Assembly (NCBI RefSeq): GCF_002161765.1
Contig: NZ_NFIN01000006.1
Location: 1-64,000 of the forward strand
DNA from: Bacteroides sp. An322
GTDB taxonomy: Bacteria; Bacteroidota; Bacteroidia; Bacteroidales; Bacteroidaceae
Reading direction: 5' to 3'
Length of the DNA stretch: 64,000 nt
Positions 1 through 8,904 of this stretch are shown piece after piece. The notes below the pieces were generated by a model. It searched no databases and was not told the DNA's origin. It saw nothing but the letters and a program-made list of their open reading frames with translations. Position 1 is the stretch's first letter. The number at the start of each line of letters is the position of its first letter. Position numbers and translations under genes: made by a program.

Positions 1-106
1 GTTTGGTACCTGTAAAGATATAACATTTTTCCAATTGACCGGCTGATTCTGAATTGTATGTAGCCCTATAACATTATTCTTAAATCAATTCAAAACAGTT
101 TCTTAA

Positions 107-328
107 TCAATATTCGTCCTCGTTGAAGAAAAAATCTTCTTTGCTGGGATAGTCAGGCCAAATATCTTCAATGCTTTCATATATTTCGCCTTCATCTTCC
201 ATTTCTTGCAAATTTTCAATCACTTCCATAGGAGCTCCTGAACGCATTGCGTAGTCGATTAACTCGTCTTTTGTTGCAGGCCATGGTGCATCTTCCAGTT
301 TTGAGGCCAATTCCAATGTCCAATACAT
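107..328 (-). CDS. DUF2795 family small acidic protein
   Basis: This encodes a 73-residue, strongly acidic protein. The N-terminal half (MYWTLELASKLEDAPWPATK, then a helix-rich part with DELIDYAMRSG) matches my memory of the DUF2795 proteins conserved in Bacteroides. The C-terminus is rich in Asp, Glu and aromatic residues (EDIWPDYPSKEDFFFNEDEY). No catalytic motif, signal peptide or membrane segment is visible, so it should be cytosolic. Its biochemical role is unknown to me. It is transcribed on the same strand as the adenosyltransferase and methyltransferase-like genes, 63 bases downstream of the former, so it could be the last gene of that transcript. The family assignment is from recall of sequence character, not from a search. 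Confidence 0.75.
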   Translation of the reverse strand: MYWTLELASKLEDAPWPATKDELIDYAMRSGAPMEVIENLQEMEDEGEIYESIEDIWPDYPSKEDFFFNEDEY

Positions 329-391
329 AGTATTTTCAGTTTATAAAGTTTATATTCGTGTTATTGAGTCACAAAAGTATAACAAATTATC

Positions 392-970
392 TCATTTGCA
401 ACTCTTATCCCAATAAATTTCATCGTGCTGTGTTAATTGATTTAACTTTCTTGATAAAACAAACAAATAATCTGACAAACGGTTGACAAACTGCTTCACA
501 TTTTCATCTATTTCACAATTTTTTTCCACTTCCTCCAATGATAAAATGCGCCGTTCTGCCCGGCGGCATATTGTCCGGCAAACATGGCAAACCGATGCGG
601 GAGTTGAGCCTCCCGGTAAAACAAAAGCATGGAGTTCGGGCAATGAAGCGTCCAATTCATCTATGGCTTGTTCTACCCGTTTTACATCCTCAGGGACTAT
701 GTTGCTTCCTGTATGTAAATCGGTCTTGGAAGTGTCTGTAGCCAAATAAGCCCCCAAAGTAAATAGTTTATGCTGTATGAATTGTAACAAGCTTTTATAT
801 TCTTCTTCTTCCAATAGCGAAATTAAATATCCTATTTGGGCGTTCAATTCATCAATGGTTCCATAGGCTTCCAGACGTGCATGGGTTTTAGGTACACGTG
901 TCCCGCCTACTAATGAAGTTGTGCCTTTATCTCCTGTACGTGTATAAATCAGACTTTTTTTCATGGTCAT
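392..970 (-). CDS. Cob(I)yrinic acid a,c-diamide adenosyltransferase, PduO type
   Basis: The enzyme transfers the 5'-deoxyadenosyl group of ATP to Co(I) corrinoids, making adenosylcobalamin in the cytosol. The 192 residues fit the PduO/MMAB family (about 190). The ATP-binding N-terminal motif TGDKGTTSL is at about residues 12-20. The conserved RRAER stretch is near 136-140 and NRLSDYLF near 163-170, both typical of PduO-type enzymes. Two in-frame ATGs lie close together (970 and 964); the second gives [14 protein letters not shown], the usual Bacteroides N-terminus, so the true start may be 964. The methyltransferase-like gene ends 5 bases upstream, so the two are probably co-transcribed. No cobalamin riboswitch is visible in the short gap. 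Confidence 0.93.
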   Translation of the reverse strand: MTMKKSLIYTRTGDKGTTSLVGGTRVPKTHARLEAYGTIDELNAQIGYLISLLEEEEYKSLLQFIQHKLFTLGAYLATDTSKTDLHTGSNIVPEDVKRVEQAIDELDASLPELHAFVLPGGSTPASVCHVCRTICRRAERRILSLEEVEKNCEIDENVKQFVNRLSDYLFVLSRKLNQLTQHDEIYWDKSCK

Positions 971-975
971 TGCTT

Positions 976-1662
976 TTAAAAGAAGTTGACAATGCGGTGT
1001 TCTTTCACTCGTTTTTTGTCGAAGAAGACTAATCCGATATCATATAAATCAAATGTGACTCCTGTACGAGGGTCATTTATAATCTGTTTCCACCATATTT
1101 TCTTTTCGCGTGTTGCATAAGGAGAACCTATAATAAGACATGTACGTTCTGTTACGTGAGGAAGCAAACGTTCGAATATCTCCTTATAATAAGAAGTATG
1201 CCCGATATGGATTAGTTCCGGGAAACTGGCATTTGACAATATCACATCCAATAGCTGAAGGATATCCCCGTTTTGACAGACAACCTCTTTACATCCCGAA
1301 AGGAATTTGACGACATTGGGCTTGATTTCCCCTTTATCTAATGTGATGAAAGGAACTCGTTTCGCTTCTGCCATGTAACGTGTCTGCAAACCGCTTCCTG
1401 TACCTATTTCCAACATGGAAGCAGGTTGCCAATAATTGACTATCCGGAATAGAAGCCGGTCTGTTTTTTCCCGATAATGAGGCAGATACTCTAAATCTTC
1501 GCGCAGATAATGTAACGATTGGAAAGCGTAATACGGCGTTTTTTCATAAAAAACAAAGGTAATTAAGAAAAAATCAGAGGGGGAGTGTACCCCATATCCG
1601 CACCGATGTCGGAAACGGCAGCACCAACGTCCTGTTCGTCGAAGTAAATCGGTAATTGTCAT
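976..1662 (-). CDS. Class I SAM-dependent methyltransferase-like protein
   Basis: This is a 228-residue cytosolic protein. A Rossmann-type SAM-binding region is suggested by [20 protein letters not shown] (about residues 79-98), followed by acidic strand ends. The C-terminal half contains an [12 protein letters not shown] segment and a final [11 protein letters not shown] strand like those of O-methyltransferase-type Rossmann folds. The N-terminus has a [17 protein letters not shown] segment that I associate with Bacteroidetes proteins of this size annotated as SAM-dependent methyltransferases. No substrate can be named. It lies just upstream of the adenosyltransferase gene and is probably in one operon with it. 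The long inverted repeat at 1679-1738 separates it from the ferritin gene. Confidence 0.7.
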   Translation of the reverse strand: MTITDLLRRTGRWCCRFRHRCGYGVHSPSDFFLITFVFYEKTPYYAFQSLHYLREDLEYLPHYREKTDRLLFRIVNYWQPASMLEIGTGSGLQTRYMAEAKRVPFITLDKGEIKPNVVKFLSGCKEVVCQNGDILQLLDVILSNASFPELIHIGHTSYYKEIFERLLPHVTERTCLIIGSPYATREKKIWWKQIINDPRTGVTFDLYDIGLVFFDKKRVKEHRIVNFF

Positions 1663-1678
1663 AACGAGTGGAATAAAA

Positions 1679-1738
1679 AATACAGAGACATAAAGACTTA
1701 GAGAATTGATATACCCTATGCTTCTGTGTCTCTGTATT
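1679..1738. repeat. Dispersed inverted repeat, CAGAGACA word type, copy 1
   Basis: The arms AATACAGAGACA (1679-1690) and its complement (1727-1738) form a perfect 12-bp stem, with further partial pairing inside. The element fills the gap between the ferritin stop codon and the next gene downstream. It shares the CAGAGACA/CTCTGT words with copies at 19928-19989 and 43793-43886. In RNA it would make a hairpin that could end the ferritin transcript. Confidence 0.7.
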
Positions 1739-1758
1739 CAATCATTTAGCGGTATGAA

Positions 1759-2244
1759 TTATTCGCGTGTGCCTAATTTATCATTCAAATACAAGATGCC
1801 GGCATAGTCATTGCATTTTTTCAGTTTGTCGACAATGCCTTGAGCGGTAGCTTCTTCTTCTACCTGTTCGCGGACATATCCCCACAAGAAATCTTGTGAA
1901 GCTTTGTCTTTTTCTCCAGAAGCTACGTTTACTAAGTTGTCAATCAACTCTGATACATGGCATTCGTGGTTATAAACGTGTTCGAATACTTCCAACACAC
2001 TGCCCCAACCTTGCGGAACGACATCGATTTTATCTACCTTAGCTGCACCGCCACGCTTTGCGATATAATCTGCAAGGTCGTATGCATGTTGCAATTCTTC
2101 TTGAGATTGCTTGCGCATCCAATGAGCGAAACCGTCAAATCCTTCTTTTTGCAAATAGAAAGACATCGAAAGATACAGGTTAGAAGACCACATTTCTGCT
2201 GTGATCTGTTCATTCATCGCGTCTTGTAATTTTTCTGAAATCAT
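1759..2244 (-). CDS. ftnA: Ferritin (iron-storage, FtnA type)
   Basis: This non-haem ferritin oxidises Fe(II) and stores it as ferric mineral in a 24-subunit cytosolic cage. With the start at 2244 the protein is 161 residues and begins MISEKLQDAMNEQ, the usual family start. An ATG 39 bases upstream would add an uncharacteristic MKLNINNPLNSTI tail and is less likely. Ferroxidase residues are visible as E17 (ITAEMW), E50 and H53 (SQEELQHA), in E. coli FtnA positions, followed by further carboxylates in the third and fourth helices (EQVEEEATAQ). The gene appears monocistronic: an inverted repeat follows it and a separate gene precedes it. Expression in this order responds to iron and oxygen, but no regulator site is recognisable here. 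Confidence 0.96.
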   Translation of the reverse strand: MISEKLQDAMNEQITAEMWSSNLYLSMSFYLQKEGFDGFAHWMRKQSQEELQHAYDLADYIAKRGGAAKVDKIDVVPQGWGSVLEVFEHVYNHECHVSELIDNLVNVASGEKDKASQDFLWGYVREQVEEEATAQGIVDKLKKCNDYAGILYLNDKLGTRE

Positions 2245-2329
2245 AATCGTACTATTTAATGGGTTATTTATATTCAACTTCATTTATTCTTCCGCAAAAG
2301 AAGTGCCAAAAGACGAACATGCCAATTTG

Positions 2330-3277
2330 TCACTTCCGAAAAGGTTGTAGTATTTGCTCTTTTCCCCAAAAATAGGGAGAAATGTGTAAACGGTCCATGC
2401 ACCAGGCTATGCCGAATGAACCATAAACCGTTATCACCATGGCTATTATCAAAAAAAGGATTCCAGAATTGTCGAATGCAAGGAAAGGAATTAAGATTTT
2501 GGAAAGCATGGTGAAGACTGGAGAAAATACCAATAGTATCAAGGTATGCGATCCGATGTAGGATGCAAATTGTTTGAAATGCAAAGGTAATATCGGATAA
2601 ATGCTTAAAAGCAAGCTGATTATCAGATAAACGATGGCTGCTCCGCCTAGAGTAAAACGGTCTAGGTTAGTCGTGTATGTACTTAACCAAATTAAAGGGA
2701 TAATGGCGAAAAAAGAAGGACGGAAAAAAGATGTAAACTTCAGACCTCCGTGGCGGATAGCGATGCCTGCAAGAAAATACAAGGCATTGGGCAAAGATAC
2801 GACTTGAAAGCATTCCGCCAAAATGGCATAACATACACCTGTCAGAATCAAACGGGACAGTTCGTTTATTTTCCCTTTCGGATGGAACACTCCGTAATAC
2901 ACGAATCCGCAAAGCATGAATGTATGCAGATACCAATAAGGACCCATAGGATGCAGGAATAATTTTTCTATGAGCAGTCCGGCACTTAATGCGTCTACTT
3001 TTTCACGTACTGGAAGAACGGCAGACATAATGACATAACCGGTTTCCATAATCGCATAGGGGATAAGAATCCAGAACATCATCCGAAAAAAATCGCCCGG
3101 ATGTTTTTCTATGCGCATCAGGTATCCCGAAAGAAGCAGGAAGGCAGGCATGTGGAAAGTGTATACCCATTGTTTTATCCAGAGGTACTTATCGCTGAAA
3201 AACACCAGATGAAACGCAATCATCAATAAAATGAATACGCATTTCAAGTAATCGATTTCAGCTATCCGTTTGCTCAT
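2330..3277 (-). CDS. Acyltransferase family 3 membrane protein
   Basis: This is a 315-residue integral membrane protein with about ten hydrophobic segments. It starts MSKRIAEIDYLKCVFILLMI, followed by the FHLVFF histidine region typical of acyltransferase-3 (OafA/WecH/NodX) enzymes. A second family-like element, YTFHMPAFLLLSGYLMR, follows near residues 39-55. Such enzymes move acetyl or other acyl groups onto sugars or glycolipids at the inner membrane, but the acceptor cannot be inferred. The gene stands alone between ferritin and susD on the same strand. It is slightly shorter than many family members but has no obvious break. Confidence 0.85.
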   Translation of the reverse strand: MSKRIAEIDYLKCVFILLMIAFHLVFFSDKYLWIKQWVYTFHMPAFLLLSGYLMRIEKHPGDFFRMMFWILIPYAIMETGYVIMSAVLPVREKVDALSAGLLIEKLFLHPMGPYWYLHTFMLCGFVYYGVFHPKGKINELSRLILTGVCYAILAECFQVVSLPNALYFLAGIAIRHGGLKFTSFFRPSFFAIIPLIWLSTYTTNLDRFTLGGAAIVYLIISLLLSIYPILPLHFKQFASYIGSHTLILLVFSPVFTMLSKILIPFLAFDNSGILFLIIAMVITVYGSFGIAWCMDRLHISPYFWGKEQILQPFRK

Positions 3278-3337
3278 GATTCATTTGTTATTTTCTCCAA
3301 AAGTACATAAATAATTTTAGGTGAGCAACAAAAAAAG

Positions 3338-3376
3338 AAAATCTGCCACGCTTTATCACAAAGAGTGGCAGATTTT
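3338..3376 (-). terminator. Rho-independent terminator after susD
   Basis: A perfect 12-bp stem (AAAATCTGCCAC and its complement) encloses a 15-base loop. On the minus strand it is followed by a T-rich run. It lies 58 bases past the susD stop codon and should end the susC-susD transcript. Confidence 0.85.
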
Positions 3377-3433
3377 GGTTAGCTTAGAGAACGAAAAACA
3401 CAATGATAATTACATCGTTTTATTCGATATAAA

Positions 3434-5401
3434 TCAATATCCCGGATTCTGGTATGCAGCTTTTTCTGCATCACTCATAGTCATGGCATCCAATTGTCCT
3501 TGCGGTATCGGGCGCAGGTAATGGAAGTCTTCAATGGTTCGGGTAAAGGTTTGTGGAGTGTGGTCTCCTGCCTGGTCTCCGCAAATTTCGTAAGTGCCAG
3601 CCACTTCTCTCCATTTTTGGGTACGAACCAAGTCGAGCCAACGGTAACCTTCGCCGTAATATTCGCGCGAACGTTCTGCCAAGATGTAATCAATGTCAAT
3701 CGTAGTGGGAGTTGCTGCAATCATTTCAGCACTATGGTCTTCTATCTTTTCGCAGTTTCCGCTATTGCTCCATCTCCATTTTCCGGCACGTGCACGGATG
3801 ACGTTAATCAGGTCTCTTGCAGTCATGCCGCTCTGGGTTGTAGCGCCTTTTACAGCCGCTTCTGCAGCTACAAAGTATAATTCAGAGAATTTAGCAATAT
3901 TAAACGGACGGGTACTTCCTGCATTCGGTTGTCCTGGACCTGTTCCATTGTCTGTACGGTATGGACCCAGTTTCCAAAGTGACGGATACATCAGGCGGCT
4001 GATGCCTCTTGGGTTAACAACGTAATCGGCTCTGCCCGGAAGTGTTCCGGCTCCCATTGTGTTTTCACCTCCTCCAGTAGGATAAGTGATCTCAGTATCT
4101 GGTTCTTCAAAAAGGAAAGTCAAGATAGGCTCTCCCTCATTCACACGTAATCCGTTTGCATTTTTAACATATTGGTAACCTTCTGCTGCCAGTTCCTTCG
4201 ACCAATTGGCACGGTATACAGTTGTAAATGTACCGTCATAACGGGAATCGTTGGTCTTGTCGGCAAAAGTTTCTGTGATAACCCCTAATGTCGGGCACAT
4301 ACGGGTCCATGGACGTCCGTAAGCCTGTTCTGCCACACGGCGGAGCGGATTGATAGTGACTTCGCTTCCATCAGCTTTGACGCCTATTGCTTGCATATTG
4401 GTATAGTTCCAGTTCATCATCCAGCCTGCAAAGTTATCGGGAGCACCTCCAGAACCGTATGACAAACTACCGCCATTGTAATATTCGTCTTCTTGCGTGT
4501 GGTCGGCATAGAGCATAATTTCCGAGTTACGGTCGTTCGAACCTAAATGAATGTCGTAGTAATATTCTTGCAGGCTATATGGACCAGGATTGTTGATGCC
4601 TTCTACGGCAATGTTGTATGCCTGCTGGAAATACCAATTGGCATCATGTCCGTCAGGGTCAGTACGTTGGCATTCGGGATAGGTCGGGATATTATTCGGA
4701 TTTTCCAGCCACCAGCCGTATGTCAGATAAGCTTTTGCTAAAAATAAGCGGGCTACAGTTTTACAAACACCGCCGGTCACGCGCGGATTATCCGGCAAAT
4801 TCTCGACTGCATTCAGCAAATCCGGGAAAATAGCGCGGGTATATACTTCAGGTACCGTATTCCGTACCGAGGTACGTACTGCGGTGATATTGAATGCCAA
4901 TTCTCCGGAACCTAAATCCAAAGGTACGCCTCCAAAAGTCTGTACCAGATTGAAATAGTCGAATCCGCGGAAGAAATGGGCTTCGGCAAGCAAAGATTCG
5001 GCAACTCCGGCTGCTGTTCCGTTTTGGATGACTCCGTTAGCCGTATTGATATTAGAGAAAGATTCTCCCCAAATAGCATCCGAACGGCTTGTACTGGCGT
5101 TTAGATTGCCGACACCCGAAAGGTCTGCATCCTTGAAGTTTCCGTCTGCACTTTGGGCATAAGTGGCTTCGTCTGTACCGGTCAGGCAAGAATTGTAGTA
5201 ATAGGCTTGTCCGTAAATGTTACGCAGATGCGCATACATGGAAGTGATACCTCCTTCTACACCTCTTTCGGTGTTGAAGAAATCCGGCGTATAGGAGCTA
5301 CGCGGCTGTTCGTCAAGTATGTCCGAACAGGAAGCGGCAAAGAACAATGCCAATGCGGCGGTTCCTGCAACTTTCATTTTAGTGTATAGTCTTGTTTTCA
5401 T
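3434..5401 (-). CDS. SusD/RagB family nutrient-binding outer-membrane lipoprotein
   Basis: SusD proteins sit as lipoproteins on the cell surface, cap a SusC barrel and bind a glycan or peptide substrate. The 655-residue protein has a lipoprotein signal peptide ending in FAASCSD, with the lipidated cysteine at about residue 25, followed by DILDEQPRSSYTPDFF. TPR-like helices follow (SLLAEAHFFRGFDYFNLVQTFGGVPL, seen in two parts). The C-terminal SusD region includes ILAERSREYYGEGYRWLDLVR and ends FHYLRPIPQGQLDAM, which is diagnostic. The start is 13 bases after the susC stop. No glycoside hydrolase, sigma or anti-sigma gene flanks the pair, so the substrate cannot be named. Unlike its SusC partner it has an intact export signal. 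Confidence 0.95.
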   Translation of the reverse strand: MKTRLYTKMKVAGTAALALFFAASCSDILDEQPRSSYTPDFFNTERGVEGGITSMYAHLRNIYGQAYYYNSCLTGTDEATYAQSADGNFKDADLSGVGNLNASTSRSDAIWGESFSNINTANGVIQNGTAAGVAESLLAEAHFFRGFDYFNLVQTFGGVPLDLGSGELAFNITAVRTSVRNTVPEVYTRAIFPDLLNAVENLPDNPRVTGGVCKTVARLFLAKAYLTYGWWLENPNNIPTYPECQRTDPDGHDANWYFQQAYNIAVEGINNPGPYSLQEYYYDIHLGSNDRNSEIMLYADHTQEDEYYNGGSLSYGSGGAPDNFAGWMMNWNYTNMQAIGVKADGSEVTINPLRRVAEQAYGRPWTRMCPTLGVITETFADKTNDSRYDGTFTTVYRANWSKELAAEGYQYVKNANGLRVNEGEPILTFLFEEPDTEITYPTGGGENTMGAGTLPGRADYVVNPRGISRLMYPSLWKLGPYRTDNGTGPGQPNAGSTRPFNIAKFSELYFVAAEAAVKGATTQSGMTARDLINVIRARAGKWRWSNSGNCEKIEDHSAEMIAATPTTIDIDYILAERSREYYGEGYRWLDLVRTQKWREVAGTYEICGDQAGDHTPQTFTRTIEDFHYLRPIPQGQLDAMTMSDAEKAAYQNPGY

Positions 5402-5414
5402 AATGTCTTTCTAA

Positions 5415-8400
5415 TTAGAAGGTTAAACTGATACCGAATAAATAATTACGTGTAGACGGAGAGTTCGTTCCTACGGTCAGCAAACGGGAAGGACCTGAAG
5501 CAACGGCAACGTTTTCATTTGCATACGAGTTGGTTTCGGGGTCAAGGCCTGTCTCTTTATGGAACGGAGAACAGATGACGAACGGATTTTGTACGGTAAA
5601 GTAAGCCCGTAAATTGTCTACGCCTAAATCTCTCAGCCATTTTTGCTTTTGATTGTCGAACGTGTAGCCCAAGGTTATGGTACGGATTTTCCAATAAGAA
5701 GCATCGAAATATCCCAATGTAGAACCGTATTTAGGATTATCACTGCTCATGATACCGCCCGGCTTCGGATATTTGGCATCGGTATTTTCTTCTGTCCAAT
5801 AGTCTACATCTACGTTTCCGCGGCGTCCGCTCAACATGTTCAGGTAGCCGCTTGAAGAGTGTAATGTACTGATAAGGATACCTCCGTATTTGAATGCGCC
5901 GATGATGTTCAAGTCAAAGCCTTTATAGGCAACACGGGTGCTGAAGCCTCCTTGGAATTTCGGATTGGTGTCCAATTTCTGACGGTCTTCTGCGCCGATG
6001 GCACGTGTCGGACTTCCGTCAGGATTGCGCTCTCCTGTATATTTTACCTTAATCATACCGAGGTTTCCGCCCGGTTCCAAAATCTGGAGATATTGTGCGT
6101 CAGGGTCATCTGCATTCCAAAGCCCTAATTTTTCATAATCATAGATTACATCAATCGGATGTCCTACGAACCACCAGTTGGCTTCATCTTTCTCTGCACC
6201 CGAAGCCAGTTCGGTGATTTCATTCTTGTTCGAATAGATATTGAGGCTGGCATCCCACGTCCAACCGTTGTAGTTGTCTAAAATTGTGCCGTTGATCGTA
6301 AATTCGATACCTTTGTTTTGGGTTTTTCCGACATTTGCCATATAGCTTCCTACACCTGTAGTGCCAGGCAAGTTCACGCTTTGCAACAGGTTATTGGTCT
6401 TTTGGATGTAGTATTCCAATGTACCTGACAGGCGTCCTTGGAAGAGGGTGAAATCCAAACCGAAGTTCCAGGTCGAAGAATATTCCCAACCCAGTTCTGC
6501 ATTAGGAAGGCTTGATACGTAATATCCGGTTGCATATCCTGTAGGACCGAAGTTATACGGACGGGTGCTGAGGCTTCCTAAGGTAGAATAAGGATTAACC
6601 GCCTGATTTGAAGTCTGTCCGTATCCGGCACGTATTTTCAGTTGGTCCAGCCATTTTACGTTATCCATGAAAGATTCTTCTTTGATATTCCAACCTACAG
6701 ATACAGCAGGATAAGTATGCCACTGGTGTCCTTTAGCCAGACGTGAAGAAGCATCCGAACGGACTGTTGCACTGAACATATAGCGGTTGTCATACGTATA
6801 CATGGCACGTGCCATGTAGGACATCAATCCGTAGCGTTGATAATTCCAGTTTCCGGGATTAACAGTGATGGTTCCGGCCGCTTGCCCTAAGTTATAATAT
6901 TGCATGTATTCTGCCGGAATGTCGCGGGCTGCAATGTGTGATTTGGAATAAGTGGTTTCTTCTGCAGAGAACATGCCGACTACATTCAGGCGGTGTTTGT
7001 CATTAAATGTACGGTCGTAGGTAAGCAGATTTTCTACCGCCCAATTGACCGTTTCTTCGTGTTGCAAAGATGCGGTAGAAGGGGTGTCTACCGTTGTACT
7101 TGTCACACCTTCGCCGGTGAAGGCTCCGACTTTGCTAGAACGGTAATTCAAACCTAAATTCACACGGTATTTCAGTCCTTCTACCCATGGGCAACTCAAT
7201 TCTGCAAAAAAGTTGTTGTATGTACCGATTGCGGTTCTATCGTTTACCCAACTATCATCCAGATTTTCTACTACATCACGGGTGATAGTATAATAGCTGT
7301 CATTGGGCAATGTAATGGACCTTTTCAGTGACCCGTCTTCGTTGTAAGGATTAGCGATTGGAGTCATGGTAAGTACGTTGTAGATACCCACTTGCGTACC
7401 GTTGGTAATATTGTAATTAGAGTTGGTGGTTAATCCGACACGCAAAATGTCGCCTAATTTCTGCTCAATGCTTCCGCGTAATGAATAACGGGTATATTTT
7501 TGTGTCGGAATCACGCCTTGATCTTGATAATATCCTAAGCCGAAGCTGTAATTACCGCCTTTCGTACCTCCGTTTACGCTGATATCATGACTGGTCACAT
7601 ATCCGTTGCGGTACATCAGGTCTTGCCAGTCGGTATTGACATCGTTCGATTCGTCCAACGAGTTGGAATATAAACCGGCATATTCGCGCATCTTAGCGAA
7701 TGTAGGACCGTCCATCATCGGGTATTCCGAAAATACGGTCTTTAAGCCCACATAACCGTTATAATTGAATTTGGCAGGAGATTCCTGAATACCTTTGTTT
7801 GTAGTAATCAAGATGACACCATTGGCACCGCGTGAACCGTAAATCGCTGTAGAAGAGGCATCTTTCAGGATATCCATGCTCTTGATGTCGTTCGGGTTAA
7901 TGTCTGAAATGTTTCCTGCAAACGGGATTCCGTCCAATACGATTAACGGGTCATTCGAAGCGGTCAACGAACGGGTACCGCGGATACGGATTTGGGTCGT
8001 TGCACCCGGCTGGGACGAGGTCTGAGACATATCCACACCAGCAACACGGTTTTGCAGGGCATAGGTGATATTCGTTGCAGGAACTTCGCGCAACTTATCA
8101 CCGCGCATGGAAGAAATAGAGCCGGTTACATCCGATGAACGTGCTGTACCATAACCGATTACAACAACCTCATCCAAAAGTTCAGTATCTTCTTTTAAGG
8201 TAACATTGAAGGAAGTTTTGCCATTTACTGGGATTTCTTGAGACTGGTATCCCACAAATGTAATAGAGAGCACTGCATTCGATGAAACTTTGAGTTCAAA
8301 ATTACCGTCGAAATCAGTAATAATACCATTGGTAGTACCTTTTTCTACAACGCTGGCACCAATGACTGGTTCGCCTGCTGTGTCTTTTACTACACCTTTT

Positions 8401-8540
8401 ACTGTTATGCTTTGTCCGAACGCCCATAGCGGAACCATTTTTACCTTTGAATTCGGATGTTTGGGCTCATCTTCGTTCGTTGGATTCATGCCTATCAAGA
8501 AAGCTGCCAGAATGTCTGTCGGGTGCTGACAAAAATGCAT
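5415..8540 (-). CDS. SusC/RagA TonB-dependent outer-membrane transporter with a disrupted N-terminus
   Basis: SusC proteins are outer-membrane barrels that import substrates captured by SusD. From about residue 44 the protein is canonical: a carboxypeptidase-regulatory-like domain (ITVKGVVKDTAGEPVIGASV), the TonB box and plug start (DEVVVIGYGTARSSDVTGSI), plug motifs (IRIRGTRSL, DILKDASSTAIYGSRGANGV), and a barrel ending RNYLFGISLTF. The first 34 residues are abnormal. There is no hydrophobic signal peptide, only a polar stretch (NPTNEDEPKHPNSKVK) before MVPLWAFGQS, which looks like the tail end of one. An in-frame stop lies just upstream of ATG 8540. The extreme 5' end coincides with a 22-bp repeat array. 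The gene may be inactive, use a different start, or be recently damaged. Confidence 0.85.
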   Translation of the reverse strand: MHFCQHPTDILAAFLIGMNPTNEDEPKHPNSKVKMVPLWAFGQSITVKGVVKDTAGEPVIGASVVEKGTTNGIITDFDGNFELKVSSNAVLSITFVGYQSQEIPVNGKTSFNVTLKEDTELLDEVVVIGYGTARSSDVTGSISSMRGDKLREVPATNITYALQNRVAGVDMSQTSSQPGATTQIRIRGTRSLTASNDPLIVLDGIPFAGNISDINPNDIKSMDILKDASSTAIYGSRGANGVILITTNKGIQESPAKFNYNGYVGLKTVFSEYPMMDGPTFAKMREYAGLYSNSLDESNDVNTDWQDLMYRNGYVTSHDISVNGGTKGGNYSFGLGYYQDQGVIPTQKYTRYSLRGSIEQKLGDILRVGLTTNSNYNITNGTQVGIYNVLTMTPIANPYNEDGSLKRSITLPNDSYYTITRDVVENLDDSWVNDRTAIGTYNNFFAELSCPWVEGLKYRVNLGLNYRSSKVGAFTGEGVTSTTVDTPSTASLQHEETVNWAVENLLTYDRTFNDKHRLNVVGMFSAEETTYSKSHIAARDIPAEYMQYYNLGQAAGTITVNPGNWNYQRYGLMSYMARAMYTYDNRYMFSATVRSDASSRLAKGHQWHTYPAVSVGWNIKEESFMDNVKWLDQLKIRAGYGQTSNQAVNPYSTLGSLSTRPYNFGPTGYATGYYVSSLPNAELGWEYSSTWNFGLDFTLFQGRLSGTLEYYIQKTNNLLQSVNLPGTTGVGSYMANVGKTQNKGIEFTINGTILDNYNGWTWDASLNIYSNKNEITELASGAEKDEANWWFVGHPIDVIYDYEKLGLWNADDPDAQYLQILEPGGNLGMIKVKYTGERNPDGSPTRAIGAEDRQKLDTNPKFQGGFSTRVAYKGFDLNIIGAFKYGGILISTLHSSSGYLNMLSGRRGNVDVDYWTEENTDAKYPKPGGIMSSDNPKYGSTLGYFDASYWKIRTITLGYTFDNQKQKWLRDLGVDNLRAYFTVQNPFVICSPFHKETGLDPETNSYANENVAVASGPSRLLTVGTNSPSTRNYLFGISLTF

Positions 8541-8621
8541 ACGGATGCGTTAGCTGATGAAGCTGGGTGCATCAACAATCGAAGCAGGCTTCATTAACCG
8601 ATGAACTTGGCTTCATCAATA
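8512..8621. repeat. 22-bp tandem palindromic repeat array A (susC leader)
   Basis: Units start at 8512, 8534, 8556, 8578 and 8600, an exact 22-bp period. On the plus strand the best units read GATGAAGCTGGGTGCATC and GATGAACTTGGCTTCATC followed by 4 more bases; each is an imperfect palindrome with GATG...CATC ends. The unit at 8512 is more degenerate (TGTC...GACA ends). A further out-of-phase GATG...CATC palindrome is at 8456-8471. The array overlaps the first codons of susC. The same architecture with different sequence recurs at 35189, 55629 and 62278. Confidence 0.75.
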
Positions 8622-8773
8622 TAGGCATATTGGGGTGCTTTTATCGTACTCAGATCCGGTACAAGGCATAGAAATCATAGGAAAATAAAAGAATTTATTT
8701 TCCTTATTATCAGCCATTTGTATATTTCTTATTTTCTCCATTTTTGCCATATTTTGCCCATTTCCTGTTATTC

Positions 8774-8789
8774 AGTACACTTTTAGTAC
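8774..8789. other. Candidate left attachment site (att) of the mobilizable element
   Basis: The 16 bases AGTACACTTTTAGTAC occur here and again at 19659-19674 in the same orientation. They bracket a complete set of integrase and mobilization genes. The next bases (ACTTT) make the left copy part of a short tandem of AGTACACTTT. The recombinase promoter begins a few bases inside. Confidence 0.75.
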
Positions 8790-8791
8790 AC

Positions 8792-8821
8792 TTTGAAATT
8801 CCATTTTCTTTTGTACCTTTG
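8792..8821 (+). promoter_or_regulatory. Promoter of the element's recombinase gene
   Basis: A -33 TTTG (8792-8795) and a -7 TACCTTTG (8814-8821) are separated by 18 bases and match the Bacteroides primary-sigma consensus closely. The promoter lies immediately inside the left att site and 83 bases before the recombinase start codon. Confidence 0.7.
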
Positions 8822-8904
8822 CAATATCGGAAAACAAAAGAAAATCAATTATTTAGTGTAATCACCCGGTTACGGTATCTAAATCGGGATAAAACCTCTA
8901 AACA

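Noticed and set aside
5415-8904. Phase-variable SusC shufflon driven by the adjacent recombinase
   Set aside because: No inverted repeats flank the susC 5' end, no alternative susC N-terminal cassettes are present, and the recombinase belongs to the mobilizable element, outside the att repeat from susC.
8541-8904. Sigma or anti-sigma gene controlling susC/susD
   Set aside because: The stretch holds the repeat array, an AT-rich spacer, the att site and the recombinase promoter, with no coding frame.
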